Below, piece after piece: positions 23,154 through 31,771 of a stretch of DNA of 31,828 nucleotides. The stretch lies in the NCBI GenBank assembly GCA_964544605.1, contig CAZJBX010000030.1, positions 1 through 31,828 on the forward strand. The letters are read 5' to 3'. The position numbers and the translations under genes were made by a program. Within the stretch, counting starts at the first letter, position 1. Each line of letters begins with the position of its first letter. Under the pieces are notes generated by a model. That model was not told where the DNA came from. It did not search any database and was given only the letters and a program-made list of their open reading frames with translations. The stretch is from JAMIFN01 sp964544605 (lineage in GTDB: Bacteria; Pseudomonadota; Gammaproteobacteria; Burkholderiales; Burkholderiaceae_C).

Positions 23154-24767
23154 ATGACTGAGTTGATTCTTGCCAAAAACGCCGAAACCGAAACTGCCTT
23201 GCAACTGGACAAGGCCAACCGCCACGGCCTCATCACTGGGGCCACAGGCACGGGCAAAACCGTGACTTTGCAGGCTTTGGCGCAGCAGTTTTCTGCCGCT
23301 GGCGTGCCCGTCTTCATGGCCGATGTGAAGGGCGATTTGACCGGCATCAGCCAGCCCGGTGCGCCCAGCGACAAACTCAAGGCCGTGCTGGCCGAGCGCG
23401 GCATTGCCCTGCCCACACCGCAGGGCTGCCCCACCACGCTGTGGGATGTCTTTGGCGAGCAAGGCCACCCTGTGCGCGCCACCATCAGCGACATGGGGCC
23501 GCTGCTGCTCTCACGAATGCTTGACTTGAACGAGGTGCAAAGCGGCGTGCTGCAATTGGTTTTTAAAATTGCCGACGACCGTGGCCTTTTGCTGCTGGAC
23601 ATGAAAGACCTGCGCGCCATGTGCCAAGCCGTGGCCGACAACGCCCGCGAATTCACCGTGAGCTACGGCAACATCAGCGCCGCCTCCATTGGGGCCATCC
23701 AGCGCGCCTTGCTGCGGATTGAAGAGCAGGGCGGCAACCAGTTCTTTGGCGAGCCCATGCTCGATATCGACGACATGATGCAGACCGTGGACGGCCACGG
23801 CGTCATCAACATCTTGGCGGCAGAAAAGCTCATGAACTCGCCCCGCCTCTACGCCACCTTTTTGCTGTGGATGCTCTCTGACCTCTACGAGCGCCTGCCC
23901 GAAGTGGGCGACCTGCCCAAGCCCAAATTTGTTTTCTTCTTTGACGAAGCGCATCTGCTCTTCAAAGACGCGCCCAAAGTGCTGATTGAGCGCATCGAGC
24001 TGGTGGTGCGCCTCTCGCGCTCCAAAGGCGTGGGCGTGTATTTTGTCTCGCAAAACCCGCTGGATGTGCCCGATACCGTACTCGGCCAACTCGGCAACCG
24101 CGTGCAACATGCCCTGCGGGCCTTTACGCCGCGCGACCAAAAAGCCGTGAAAACAGCCGCCAGCACCATGCGCCCCAAAGCGGGCTTGAATGTGGAACAA
24201 GCCATCAGCGAGCTGGCCGTGGGTGAAGCCTTGGTCAGCTTCCTCGACCCCAAAGGCACACCCGCTGAAACCGAGCGCGTCTTCGTCATGCCGCCCGCCA
24301 GCTACATCGGCCCCGTCAGCGATGCCGAACGCCGCCAGCTCATGCGTGAGTCTTTGGTTGCAGGCATCTACGACAGCGCCGAAGACCGCGAATCGGCCTA
24401 TGAAATCTTGCAAGCCCGTGCCAGCGGCGACCCCAAAGGCGGCGCATACAAAGGCGCACTGGCCGAAGGCTTAGAGCCCAGCGTGGCCGCAGCACAGGCC
24501 GCCGCCCAAGCCCAAGCGCAAGCCAGCGCAGTGGCCCCAGCACCCGCCTCAACTGCACCGGCTGCAGCGGGCAAAAACGCGCCTGCTGCCAATACTGGTG
24601 GCGGCATCATGGGCACGGTGCAAGAAGCCTTATTTGGCAGCACCGGCCCGCGCGGTGGGCAAAAAGACGGCCTTGTGCAGCAAGTCGTCAAAGGCGAAAT
24701 GCGCCGTTTGGGGCGTGAAATGCTGCGTGGCGCTTTGGGGAGCTTGATTGGCGGCAAGAAGCGCTGA
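23154..24767 (+). CDS. HerA-like ATPase (DUF853, YjgR-type)
   Basis: This 537-residue P-loop ATPase is of the HerA/FtsK-related DUF853 family. Walker A is GATGTGKT at 29-36. Walker B and the adjoining residues read FVFFFDEAHLLF. SRSKGVGVYFVSQNPLDVPDTVLGQLGNRVQHALRAFTPRDQKAV is the conserved sensor region. The last 100 residues change to an Ala/Gln/Pro-rich linker, then a Gly/Lys/Arg-rich end (GGKKR) that may bind nucleic acid or partners. HerA proper works with the NurA nuclease in archaea; no NurA-like gene is adjacent, and the role of bacterial DUF853 proteins is uncertain. The start at MTELILAKNAET (23154) matches the family better than the open frame from 23091. It is the second of two plus-strand genes. 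Confidence 0.9.
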   Translation: MTELILAKNAETETALQLDKANRHGLITGATGTGKTVTLQALAQQFSAAGVPVFMADVKGDLTGISQPGAPSDKLKAVLAERGIALPTPQGCPTTLWDVFGEQGHPVRATISDMGPLLLSRMLDLNEVQSGVLQLVFKIADDRGLLLLDMKDLRAMCQAVADNAREFTVSYGNISAASIGAIQRALLRIEEQGGNQFFGEPMLDIDDMMQTVDGHGVINILAAEKLMNSPRLYATFLLWMLSDLYERLPEVGDLPKPKFVFFFDEAHLLFKDAPKVLIERIELVVRLSRSKGVGVYFVSQNPLDVPDTVLGQLGNRVQHALRAFTPRDQKAVKTAASTMRPKAGLNVEQAISELAVGEALVSFLDPKGTPAETERVFVMPPASYIGPVSDAERRQLMRESLVAGIYDSAEDRESAYEILQARASGDPKGGAYKGALAEGLEPSVAAAQAAAQAQAQASAVAPAPASTAPAAAGKNAPAANTGGGIMGTVQEALFGSTGPRGGQKDGLVQQVVKGEMRRLGREMLRGALGSLIGGKKR

Positions 24768-24782
24768 AGCGCTTGGGTTTCG

Positions 24783-24811
24783 AGGGGCAGCCCAGCAATT
24801 GGGTGGCCCCT
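24783..24811. terminator. Hairpin between convergent HerA-like gene and mfd
   Basis: AGGGGCAGCCCA (24783-24794) pairs with TGGGTGGCCCCT (24800-24811) with one A-G mismatch and one G-T pair. It lies in the 57-bp convergent gap. A competing stem, CCCAGCA with TGCTGGG followed by TTTT, can form on the plus strand. It is a plausible shared terminator, but the T-tracts are weak. Confidence 0.5.
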
Positions 24812-24824
24812 GCGCTGCTGGGTT

Positions 24825-27800
24825 TTAAACCGCGAGCTGCAACTGGCGCAGCACATCGCGCACCATTTGCGCTCTGGCGCTGGCGCTCTCTAGGTTTTTC
24901 TCAATCCGCAGTTTGTCATTGCCCGCCAGCCTGATGTGTTTGTTTTTCTGAATCAGGTGGATGATGCTGAGCGGCTCAATCGGCGCATTGGCTTTGAAGC
25001 TGATGGTGATGATGCCTGGCGCGGCTTCCACTTTGAGCACACCGTAGGGCTGGGCCAGCACCCGCAGGCGGTGCACTTCAAACAGGGTGAGCGCCTGCTC
25101 GGGCAGTTTGCCAAAGCGGTCAATGAGTTCTTCTTGCAGTTGGTCGATGTGCTTTTGGCTCTCGGCTGTGGCCAGTTTTTTGTAAAAGGACAGGCGCAGT
25201 TGCACATCGCCGCAATAGGCATCGGGCAGCAGGGCGGGGCTGTGCAAATTGATTTCTGTAACGGCCTGCATGGGGCTGAGTAGGTCGGGTTCGCGCCCCG
25301 CTTTGAGGTCTTTGACGGCTTGCGCCAGCATTTCGTTGTAGAGCTGAAAACCGATTTCTTGCATATTGCCGCTTTGGTTTTCGCCCAGCATTTCGCCCGC
25401 GCCTCGGATTTCAAGGTCGTGCATGGCCAAGTAAAAGCCGCTGCCCAAGTCCTCCATTTGTTGAATCGCTTCAAGGCGCTGCATGGCCTGCTTGCCCAAG
25501 CTCTCGTGCTCAGGCGCGAGCAAATAGGCATAGGCTTGGTGGTGGCTGCGGCCCACGCGGCCGCGCAATTGGTGCAATTGCGCCAGGCCAAATTTATCGG
25601 CACGGCTGATGATGATGGTGTTGGCCGTGGGCACATCAATGCCCGTTTCAATGATGGTGGAGCACAGCAGCACATTGAAGCGTTGGGCGACAAAATCGCG
25701 CATCACGGCTTCCAGTTCGCGCTCAGGCATTTGGCCGTGGGCCATGGCAATGCGGGCCTCAGGCAGCAGGGCTTGCAGCTCGGTCAGGCGGTGCTCCATG
25801 CTGGCCACTTCATTGTGCAAAAAGTAGAGCTGGCCGCCGCGCTTGAGCTCGCGCTGGGCCGCCTCTTTGATGGTGCCGCCGCTTTCCTCACGCACAAAGG
25901 TTTTGATGGACAGGCGGCGCTGCGGCGCCGTGGCAATCACGCTCAAATCGCGGATGCCGTCCAGCGCCATGCCCATGGTGCGCGGAATCGGCGTGGCCGT
26001 CAGCGTCAGCACATCCACCTCGGCGCGTTTGGCCTTGATGGCCTCTTTGTGGCGCACGCCAAAGCGGTGCTCTTCGTCAATGATGAGCAGGCCCAAATTT
26101 TGAAACTGCACCTTGTCAGACAGCAGCTTGTGCGTGCCGACGACGATGTCCACCGTGCCCGCTTCCAGCCCCTGTATGGCGGCATTGATTTCTTTGCTGG
26201 TGCGAAAGCGGCTCAGCTCGGCCAGCCGTATCGGCCATTTGGCAAAGCGGTCTGCCAGAGTTTGGTGGTGCTGCTCGGCCAGCAAAGTGGTGGGGGCCAG
26301 CAGGGCCACTTGCTTGCCGCCCATGGCCGCCACAAAAGCGGCGCGCAGGGCGACCTCGGTTTTGCCAAAGCCCACATCGCCACAGACCAAGCGGTCCATG
26401 GGCTGGGGCGCGAGCATATCGGCGATGACGGCCTCAATTGCGGCTTTTTGGTCGGGCGTTTCCTCATAGCCAAAGTCGGCGGCAAAGGCATCGTAATCGT
26501 GCTGGCTGAGGCGGAAAGCATGGCCTTGGCGGGCGGCGCGGCGGGCGTAAATGTTCAGCAGCTCGGCGGCGCTGTCGCGCACTTGCTCGGCGGCCTTGCG
26601 CTTGGCTTTTTCCCATTGCGCTGAGCCAAGGCGGTGCAGCGGCGCTTGCTCCTCGCTCATGCCCGAATAGCGGCTGATGAGGTGGAGTTGCGACACGGGC
26701 ACATAAAGCACCGCTTCTTTGGCGTATTCGAGGTGCAAAAACTCTTGCAAGGCGGGGCTGCCATCGGGGTTCACTTGCCCCGTATCCATGTGCAGCAGGC
26801 CACGGTAGCGGCCTATGCCGTGGGCGCTGTGCACCACGGGGTCGCCTACTTTCAGCTCGGCCAAGTCCCGAATCAGGCCATCCACCTGGCTGGCTTGGCT
26901 GTGCTTGCGGCGGCGGCGCGTGCTGGCGGGCAGGGCAAACAGCTCGGTTTCCGTCAGCAGGGCAATGCCGTGCTCGGCATCCACAAAGCCCTGGCCCAAA
27001 GCGCCCACCACCATGCCCAGCGGTGCATCGCTGGCCTGAAACTCGGCCAAGCTGTCAAAGTTCTGCGGCGACACATCGCTGGCGCGCAAAAAGTCTTGCA
27101 GGCTCTGGCGGCGGCCTTCGCTCTCGGCCAAAAACAGGGCGCGGGGTGCGCCCTTGCTGGCCAAATAGCTTTTTAAAGTAGCCAAGGGGTCTTCGGCCTG
27201 GCGTTGCGCCGCCAAGGGCGGCAGGGGCAGGGCAAAGGGCTTGGCGCTGCGCTTGGCTTCGGTTTGTGCTTCGGCTTCGGTCGCAGTGGCCTTCAAGCTC
27301 AGTTGCGGCAGCGGCTTGGCTTGCAGAAAGAACTGCTCGGTCGTCAAAAACAAATGCTGCGGTGCAAGCGGCGGGTGCTCGGCATCGCCCATGTTCATGC
27401 GATAGCGCTGCTCGGTGTCTTGGGCAAACTGCTGAAAGGTGGCATCCAGCTCACCATGCAGCACGGCGGTGCAGTTCTCTGGCCCACCCAAATAATCGAA
27501 CACCGTGGCGGTTTCTTCAAAAAACAAAGGCAGGTAATACTCAATGCCTGCACTGGCCAGGCCGTGGCCCATGTCTTTGTAAATGCGCGATTTGCTGGGG
27601 TCGCCCTCCATCAGCTCGCGCCAGCGTTGACGGAACAAAGTCCGCGCCGCCTCATCCATGGGGAACTCCCGCCCCGGCAACAGGCGAATGCGCTCTACTG
27701 GCTCCAGCGTACGCTGGGTGTCGGGGTCAAAAGTGCGAATGGAGTCAATCTCGTCATCGAACAAATCAATGCGCAGCGGCCACTCGGCCCCCATGGGGTA

Positions 27801-28337
27801 GAGGTCAATCAAAGAGCCGCGCACGGCATATTCGCCGGGGCTGAGGACTTGGCCGACATGGTTGTAGCCCGCCATGGTCAGTTGTTGTTTGAGGGCGCTC
27901 TCGTCCAAAGTCTGGCCCACTTCAAAGGCAAAGGTGTAAGCGGCCAAAAACGCAGGCGGAGCCAGTTTATACAGGGCGGTGCTGGCGGGTATCAGCAGCA
28001 CATCCGCGCCTTCATCGGGGCCGCTGCCCTTGGCTTTGCGGTTCAAAATCCGCCACAGGGTCGCCAGTCGCTCTGAAATCAAATCTTGGTGGGGCGAGAA
28101 AGCATCGTAGGGCAAAGTCTCCCAGTCTGGAAACATCAGCGCCGCCAGCTCAGGCGCAAAAAAGCCGATTTCATCTTGCAGGCGGCGGGCATCTTGCGCA
28201 TCGGCACAAAACACCGCCAGCAGCCGCCCCTCGGCCTTTTCTTTGCGGGCCAGCTCGGCCAGCAGCCAGGCATCGGCATCAGAGATGGGGCGGGGCTGGG
28301 CAAAGCGATGGCCAGCTTTCAGGGTGGGCAGTTTCAT
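24825..28337 (-). CDS. mfd: Transcription-repair coupling factor Mfd
   Basis: This 1170-residue DNA translocase displaces RNA polymerase stalled at lesions and recruits UvrA. The N-terminal UvrB-like module (about 1-350) includes the VLSPGEYAVRGSLIDLYP block. An RNA-polymerase-interacting domain with VGDPVVHSAHGIGRYRGL follows near 480-570. The RecG-like motor has Walker A GDVGFGKT (653-660), DEEH (754-757) and LTATPIPRTM. The TRG-like segment (LHQLRGRVGRSHHQAYAYLL) and the C-terminal autoinhibitory D7 domain complete the usual layout. Full length, no lesion seen. It pairs functionally with uvrB in the same window, though the two are about 20 kb apart. Its promoter is presumably in the 116-bp gap to the right. 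Confidence 0.97.
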   Translation of the reverse strand: MKLPTLKAGHRFAQPRPISDADAWLLAELARKEKAEGRLLAVFCADAQDARRLQDEIGFFAPELAALMFPDWETLPYDAFSPHQDLISERLATLWRILNRKAKGSGPDEGADVLLIPASTALYKLAPPAFLAAYTFAFEVGQTLDESALKQQLTMAGYNHVGQVLSPGEYAVRGSLIDLYPMGAEWPLRIDLFDDEIDSIRTFDPDTQRTLEPVERIRLLPGREFPMDEAARTLFRQRWRELMEGDPSKSRIYKDMGHGLASAGIEYYLPLFFEETATVFDYLGGPENCTAVLHGELDATFQQFAQDTEQRYRMNMGDAEHPPLAPQHLFLTTEQFFLQAKPLPQLSLKATATEAEAQTEAKRSAKPFALPLPPLAAQRQAEDPLATLKSYLASKGAPRALFLAESEGRRQSLQDFLRASDVSPQNFDSLAEFQASDAPLGMVVGALGQGFVDAEHGIALLTETELFALPASTRRRRKHSQASQVDGLIRDLAELKVGDPVVHSAHGIGRYRGLLHMDTGQVNPDGSPALQEFLHLEYAKEAVLYVPVSQLHLISRYSGMSEEQAPLHRLGSAQWEKAKRKAAEQVRDSAAELLNIYARRAARQGHAFRLSQHDYDAFAADFGYEETPDQKAAIEAVIADMLAPQPMDRLVCGDVGFGKTEVALRAAFVAAMGGKQVALLAPTTLLAEQHHQTLADRFAKWPIRLAELSRFRTSKEINAAIQGLEAGTVDIVVGTHKLLSDKVQFQNLGLLIIDEEHRFGVRHKEAIKAKRAEVDVLTLTATPIPRTMGMALDGIRDLSVIATAPQRRLSIKTFVREESGGTIKEAAQRELKRGGQLYFLHNEVASMEHRLTELQALLPEARIAMAHGQMPERELEAVMRDFVAQRFNVLLCSTIIETGIDVPTANTIIISRADKFGLAQLHQLRGRVGRSHHQAYAYLLAPEHESLGKQAMQRLEAIQQMEDLGSGFYLAMHDLEIRGAGEMLGENQSGNMQEIGFQLYNEMLAQAVKDLKAGREPDLLSPMQAVTEINLHSPALLPDAYCGDVQLRLSFYKKLATAESQKHIDQLQEELIDRFGKLPEQALTLFEVHRLRVLAQPYGVLKVEAAPGIITISFKANAPIEPLSIIHLIQKNKHIRLAGNDKLRIEKNLESASARAQMVRDVLRQLQLAV

Positions 28338-28408
28338 CAGGCAGAAGGCTTAGGGGCAGGGGGATGGATGGCGGGGGCGGCTTTGCACAAAGGCAGCGCA
28401 AACGCCAA

Positions 28409-28427
28409 CACCCTCATCAAGAGGGTG
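28409..28427 (-). terminator. Weak hairpin between the ABC permease gene and mfd
   Basis: CACCCTC and GAGGGTG form a 7-bp stem with a 5-nt loop in the 116-bp gap after the permease stop. On the minus strand the following bases (TTGGCGTTTGC) are only mildly T-rich, so it may be a weak terminator or a stabilising 3' hairpin. Confidence 0.35.
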
Positions 28428-28453
28428 GCAGCGCCAAACAGCGCAGCGGCATT

Positions 28454-30970
28454 TTATAAGCTGGCCCGCAGCGCCTGCATGGGCGGGCTGGCGCTGATGC
28501 GCCGCGCCCGTGTATAGCCGGCCAAACCCAGCAGCAAGGCCAAGCCCAGCGGCGCAGGCCACCACAGTTGCGGAAACAGGCGCAGCGGCAGCTCAAACAC
28601 CTGCTGCTGCACCGCCAGCAGCACGCACTGCGCCAGCACACTGGCCAGCAGGCCAGAGAGCAGGCCCAGCAGGGCGAACTCCAGCCACAGGGCGCGGCGC
28701 AGGCGCTGCTGGCTCAGGCCCAGCGCCCGCAGCACGGTGTTCTCGTACTGGCGCTCGGCCAAGCCGCTTTGCACCGTGCTGATGAACACCAACACACTGC
28801 CCAGCAGCACCAAGGCCAGCACCCATTGCAGGGCCAGCGCCACATGCCCCATCAGGCTGCGGATTTGCTGCGTCACTGCTTCCAGGTCAATCACAATGGC
28901 GGTGGGGAATTGGCGCAAGAACTCAGCCACTTCGCTTTGGCGCTCAGGCGGCAGGTAAAAGCTGCTCATATAGGTTTTGGGGTAGTCCCACAATTGCTCA
29001 GGCGTGAACAGCAAAAAGAAATTGGGCCGCATGGCCTCCCAATCGAGCTGGCGGATGCTGCTGATGCGCGCCGTGATGCGCTGCCCCTCATGGCCCAGCG
29101 CCAGCTCATCGCCCAAGCCCACGCCCAGGCGCTCGGCCAAGCGGCTTTCAATCGACACGCCATTGGCACGATTGCCCTCATGCCACCACTGCCCCGCCAG
29201 CAAGGTGTTATCGGGCGGCAACTGCTCGGCCCAAGAGAGGTTGAGCTCACGGTTCACGCCCGCCTTATCCAGCTCGGCTTCGCTGAGCAAATCGCCCACG
29301 GGCTGGCCGTTGATGGCCACCAGCCGCGCCCGAATGATGGGATACATATCCGTCTCATCCAAGCCCCGCTCTTTCAGCCACTGGTGGGCGGCAGGCAAAT
29401 GGTCTTCCTCGATATTGAGCACAAAGTAATTCGGCGCATCCTCAGGCAATTGCGTTTGCCACTGGCTAAAAAGCTGCTGCTGCATACCCCATAGCACCAA
29501 GGCCAGCATGGCGCTGATGGCAAACAAAGCCATATGCACGGCATTGCTGCGCAAGCGCCGCAGCAAGTTAGACCACGCCAGCCCCCAGGCCGAATGCAGG
29601 CGCAAAGGCCGCTGGCGCAAGCGCCCCAGCAGCCAAGCCGTGGGCAGGGCAATGGCCGCCAGCACCCCCAGCAGGCCAGCCAGCAGCAGGCCAGCCAGCA
29701 GCGGCGCACGGGTGTAAAGCAGCAGCAGCGCCATCAGGCCCAGCAAGGCCAGCAGCAGCTTGCCTAGGCTGAAATAGCGCAGGCTTTGCTGGCGCTCTTG
29801 CAGCAAAAGCAAGGCCGACACCTGCCGCAGCTCAGCCAAAGCGGGGCCGACAAAAGCGGTCAAGCTCAAGGCCGCCACCGCCAGCCCCAGCGCAAAAGGC
29901 CACACCGACAGCGGCGGCGGGGGCAGGCCCAAGCTGGCCTCGGCCTTGGCCAAAGCAGCGGCCTGCAAAGCCCAGCCCAGCAGCAAGGCCAGCGCAGCGG
30001 CCCCAGCGCCCAGCAGCAGCAAAAAGCGGGCATACAAAGCCTGAATACGGCCACTGCCCGCGCCCAAAGTTTTGAGCACGGCCACCAAACGCATTTGTCT
30101 TTGGGCAAATTGCGCCGCCGTCATCGCCAGCGCCACGCCCGCCAGCAGCACCACCACACTGCTGGCCAGCAGCAAAAACTGCTCGGCACGATCCAAACTG
30201 CTGGCCAAACGCGGCTGCGCCTCGGCCAAATCTTGCCAGCGCTGGTTCTCACTGGTGCGGGTTTTGAAATAGGCATCGAGCTGCGCCAGCGCCGCCGCAT
30301 CGGCGCTGAACAAATAGCGGTAATCAATGCGGCTGCCCAATTGCACCACGCCCGTTTGCGGCACATCGTCCCAATGCATCAGCAGGCGCGGGCCCAGGCT
30401 AAAACTGCCCGCGCCACGGTCAGGCTCGGCCACCAGCACGGCGCTCACTTTCAGCTCGGCATCGCCCAGCTCGACCACGCTGCCCAGCGCAATGCCCAGT
30501 TGTTGCAGCACACGGGCCTCCACCCAAGCCTCGCCCGCTGGCGGGCCATGCGGCGCTTGCAGCAGTGGCCCATTGGGGCTTTGGCGGTATTGCACCTGCC
30601 CCAGCAGGGGGTAGGCGCTATCGGCGGCCTTGGCGCTCACCAGCAGGGCCTCATCACTGTCGGCACTGGGGTAAAGCATGGACTGAAACTGCACAAAACG
30701 GCTCTGCCGCCCGCTGGCCCCGCTCAGGGCAGCGGCCTCTTGCAGCCAAGCCTCAGGCACAGGGCGCGGCGCTTCCAAAATGCGGTCTGCCGCCAGCATC
30801 TGCGCCGCCTCGCCTTGCAGCATGGTGTGCAGGCGCTGGGTGAAGGCCGTTAGGCCACTGACCACCGCCACCGCCAGCACCAGCGCCGCCAGCAGCAAAC
30901 GCACATCGCCGCTGCGCCACTCGCGCCGCAGCAAATTCGCGGCCAAACGCCAGTCTGCGCTCACCCTCAT
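28454..30970 (-). CDS. FtsX-like ABC transporter permease, YbbP-type
   Basis: This 838-residue inner-membrane protein has one N-terminal helix (LLLAALVLAVAVVSGLTAF, about 24-42), a large periplasmic domain, a central group of helices (about 265-460) and a C-terminal FtsX cluster. The central group opens FLLLASSVVVLLAGVALAMTAAQFAQRQ, and the C-terminal cluster ends GLALLLGLAGYTRARRISASPPMQALRASL. Two FtsX domains in a single chain of about 840 residues are typical of YbbP-type MacB-superfamily permeases. These act as mechanotransducers or lipid/envelope exporters rather than classic importers. The start overlaps the ATPase stop as ATGA, so the pair is coupled. Substrate is unknown. Confidence 0.92.
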   Translation of the reverse strand: MRVSADWRLAANLLRREWRSGDVRLLLAALVLAVAVVSGLTAFTQRLHTMLQGEAAQMLAADRILEAPRPVPEAWLQEAAALSGASGRQSRFVQFQSMLYPSADSDEALLVSAKAADSAYPLLGQVQYRQSPNGPLLQAPHGPPAGEAWVEARVLQQLGIALGSVVELGDAELKVSAVLVAEPDRGAGSFSLGPRLLMHWDDVPQTGVVQLGSRIDYRYLFSADAAALAQLDAYFKTRTSENQRWQDLAEAQPRLASSLDRAEQFLLLASSVVVLLAGVALAMTAAQFAQRQMRLVAVLKTLGAGSGRIQALYARFLLLLGAGAAALALLLGWALQAAALAKAEASLGLPPPPLSVWPFALGLAVAALSLTAFVGPALAELRQVSALLLLQERQQSLRYFSLGKLLLALLGLMALLLLYTRAPLLAGLLLAGLLGVLAAIALPTAWLLGRLRQRPLRLHSAWGLAWSNLLRRLRSNAVHMALFAISAMLALVLWGMQQQLFSQWQTQLPEDAPNYFVLNIEEDHLPAAHQWLKERGLDETDMYPIIRARLVAINGQPVGDLLSEAELDKAGVNRELNLSWAEQLPPDNTLLAGQWWHEGNRANGVSIESRLAERLGVGLGDELALGHEGQRITARISSIRQLDWEAMRPNFFLLFTPEQLWDYPKTYMSSFYLPPERQSEVAEFLRQFPTAIVIDLEAVTQQIRSLMGHVALALQWVLALVLLGSVLVFISTVQSGLAERQYENTVLRALGLSQQRLRRALWLEFALLGLLSGLLASVLAQCVLLAVQQQVFELPLRLFPQLWWPAPLGLALLLGLAGYTRARRISASPPMQALRASL

Positions 30971-31638
30971 GCCGCAGCCTCGCTCTGCACACGGCCAGCG
31001 TCCAGGCGCAGCAGGCGCTGGCAGCGTTCGGCCAAGCGCATTTCATGCGTGACCAAAATCAAACTCGTGCCGTGCTCGGCATTCAGGGCAAAGAGCAAAT
31101 CCATGATGTGCGCGCCCGTGGCGGGGTCTAAGTTGCCCGTCGGTTCATCGGCAAACAAATAGGCGGGTTGGCTGGCAAAGGCCCGCGCCAGCGCCACGCG
31201 CTGCTGCTCGCCGCCTGAAAGCTGCTGGGGCAAATGGCTGCCGCGCTCGGCCAAGCCCACTTGCTCTAGCAGGGCCTGCGCCTTTTGGCGGCTGTGTTTA
31301 TGCCCCAGCAAATCCAACGGCAGCGCCACATTCTCCAGCGCCGTCATGCTGGGTATCAGGTGGAAGGACTGAAACACAAAACCCACCCGCTGCGCCCTGA
31401 AGGCGGCGCGCTCATCTTCATTCATGGCGCTGATGTTTTGGCCGTCCAGCAGCACCCGCCCGCCTGTGGGCACATCCAGCCCCGCCAACAAACCCAGCAA
31501 AGTCGTCTTGCCCGAACCGGATTGGCCCACAATCGCCAAACTCTCGCCAGCGGCCATTTCAAAACTCACGCCCTGCAAAATGGGCAGGCGTTGGCCTGCG
31601 TGGCTCACTTCATAACTCAGGTCTTGGCAAACAATCAT
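30967..31638 (-). CDS. ABC transporter ATP-binding protein, YbbA/LolD-type
   Basis: This 223-residue ATPase drives the permease encoded directly downstream. Walker A is GQSGSGKT (38-45), the Q-loop is VFQSFHLIPSMTALENV, the signature is LSGGEQQ (140-146), Walker B is LFADEP (161-166) and the switch His is in LVTHEM. The size and sequence match the MacB/LolD/YbbA group that pairs with FtsX-type permeases. In many proteobacteria the tesA esterase gene lies next to ybbA, usually divergent; that position falls past the right edge. A -10-like TACAAT stands 27 nt upstream of the ATG. Choosing YbbA over LolD rests on the 838-residue permease partner. Confidence 0.94.
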   Translation of the reverse strand: MIVCQDLSYEVSHAGQRLPILQGVSFEMAAGESLAIVGQSGSGKTTLLGLLAGLDVPTGGRVLLDGQNISAMNEDERAAFRAQRVGFVFQSFHLIPSMTALENVALPLDLLGHKHSRQKAQALLEQVGLAERGSHLPQQLSGGEQQRVALARAFASQPAYLFADEPTGNLDPATGAHIMDLLFALNAEHGTSLILVTHEMRLAERCQRLLRLDAGRVQSEAAA

Positions 31639-31665
31639 GGCGGTGGCGCTTTAAAAGAAACAGGC

Positions 31666-31671
31666 ATTGTA
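31666..31671 (-). promoter_or_regulatory. Putative -10 box for the ABC transporter operon
   Basis: TACAAT on the minus strand, 27 nt before the ATG of the ATPase gene, which is the first gene of the pair. It is the same hexamer as at argS and serB. No good -35 is seen. Confidence 0.4.
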
Positions 31672-31743
31672 GGGAATGCGCTTTGGGGCGGGCGTGGCGC
31701 AACAAACCCCGCCGTGGCCTGACTTCGTCATTGCTGTGGCTCA

Positions 31744-31771
31744 GTAGGGGCGTTGCATGCAACGCCCCTAC
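31744..31771. repeat. 28-bp perfect palindromic element at the right edge
   Basis: GTAGGGGC, GTTGCATGCAAC and GCCCCTAC form a perfect 28-bp palindrome in non-coding DNA. The outer eight bases on each side are identical to the element at 2889-2916, while the inner twelve differ but remain self-complementary. Nothing else is recognisable in 31672-31828 apart from a short CTTCGTCAT piece at 31724 that recalls the repeat near 2881. Confidence 0.8.

Noticed and set aside
25320..26624. Plus-strand open frame (434 codons) opposite mfd
   Set aside because: Antisense shadow of a well-conserved gene, with no domain signature and no start context.
29786..30853. Plus-strand open frame (355 codons) opposite the FtsX permease
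   Set aside because: Gln/His/Arg-rich product typical of the reverse complement of a Leu/Ala-rich membrane protein; not a gene.
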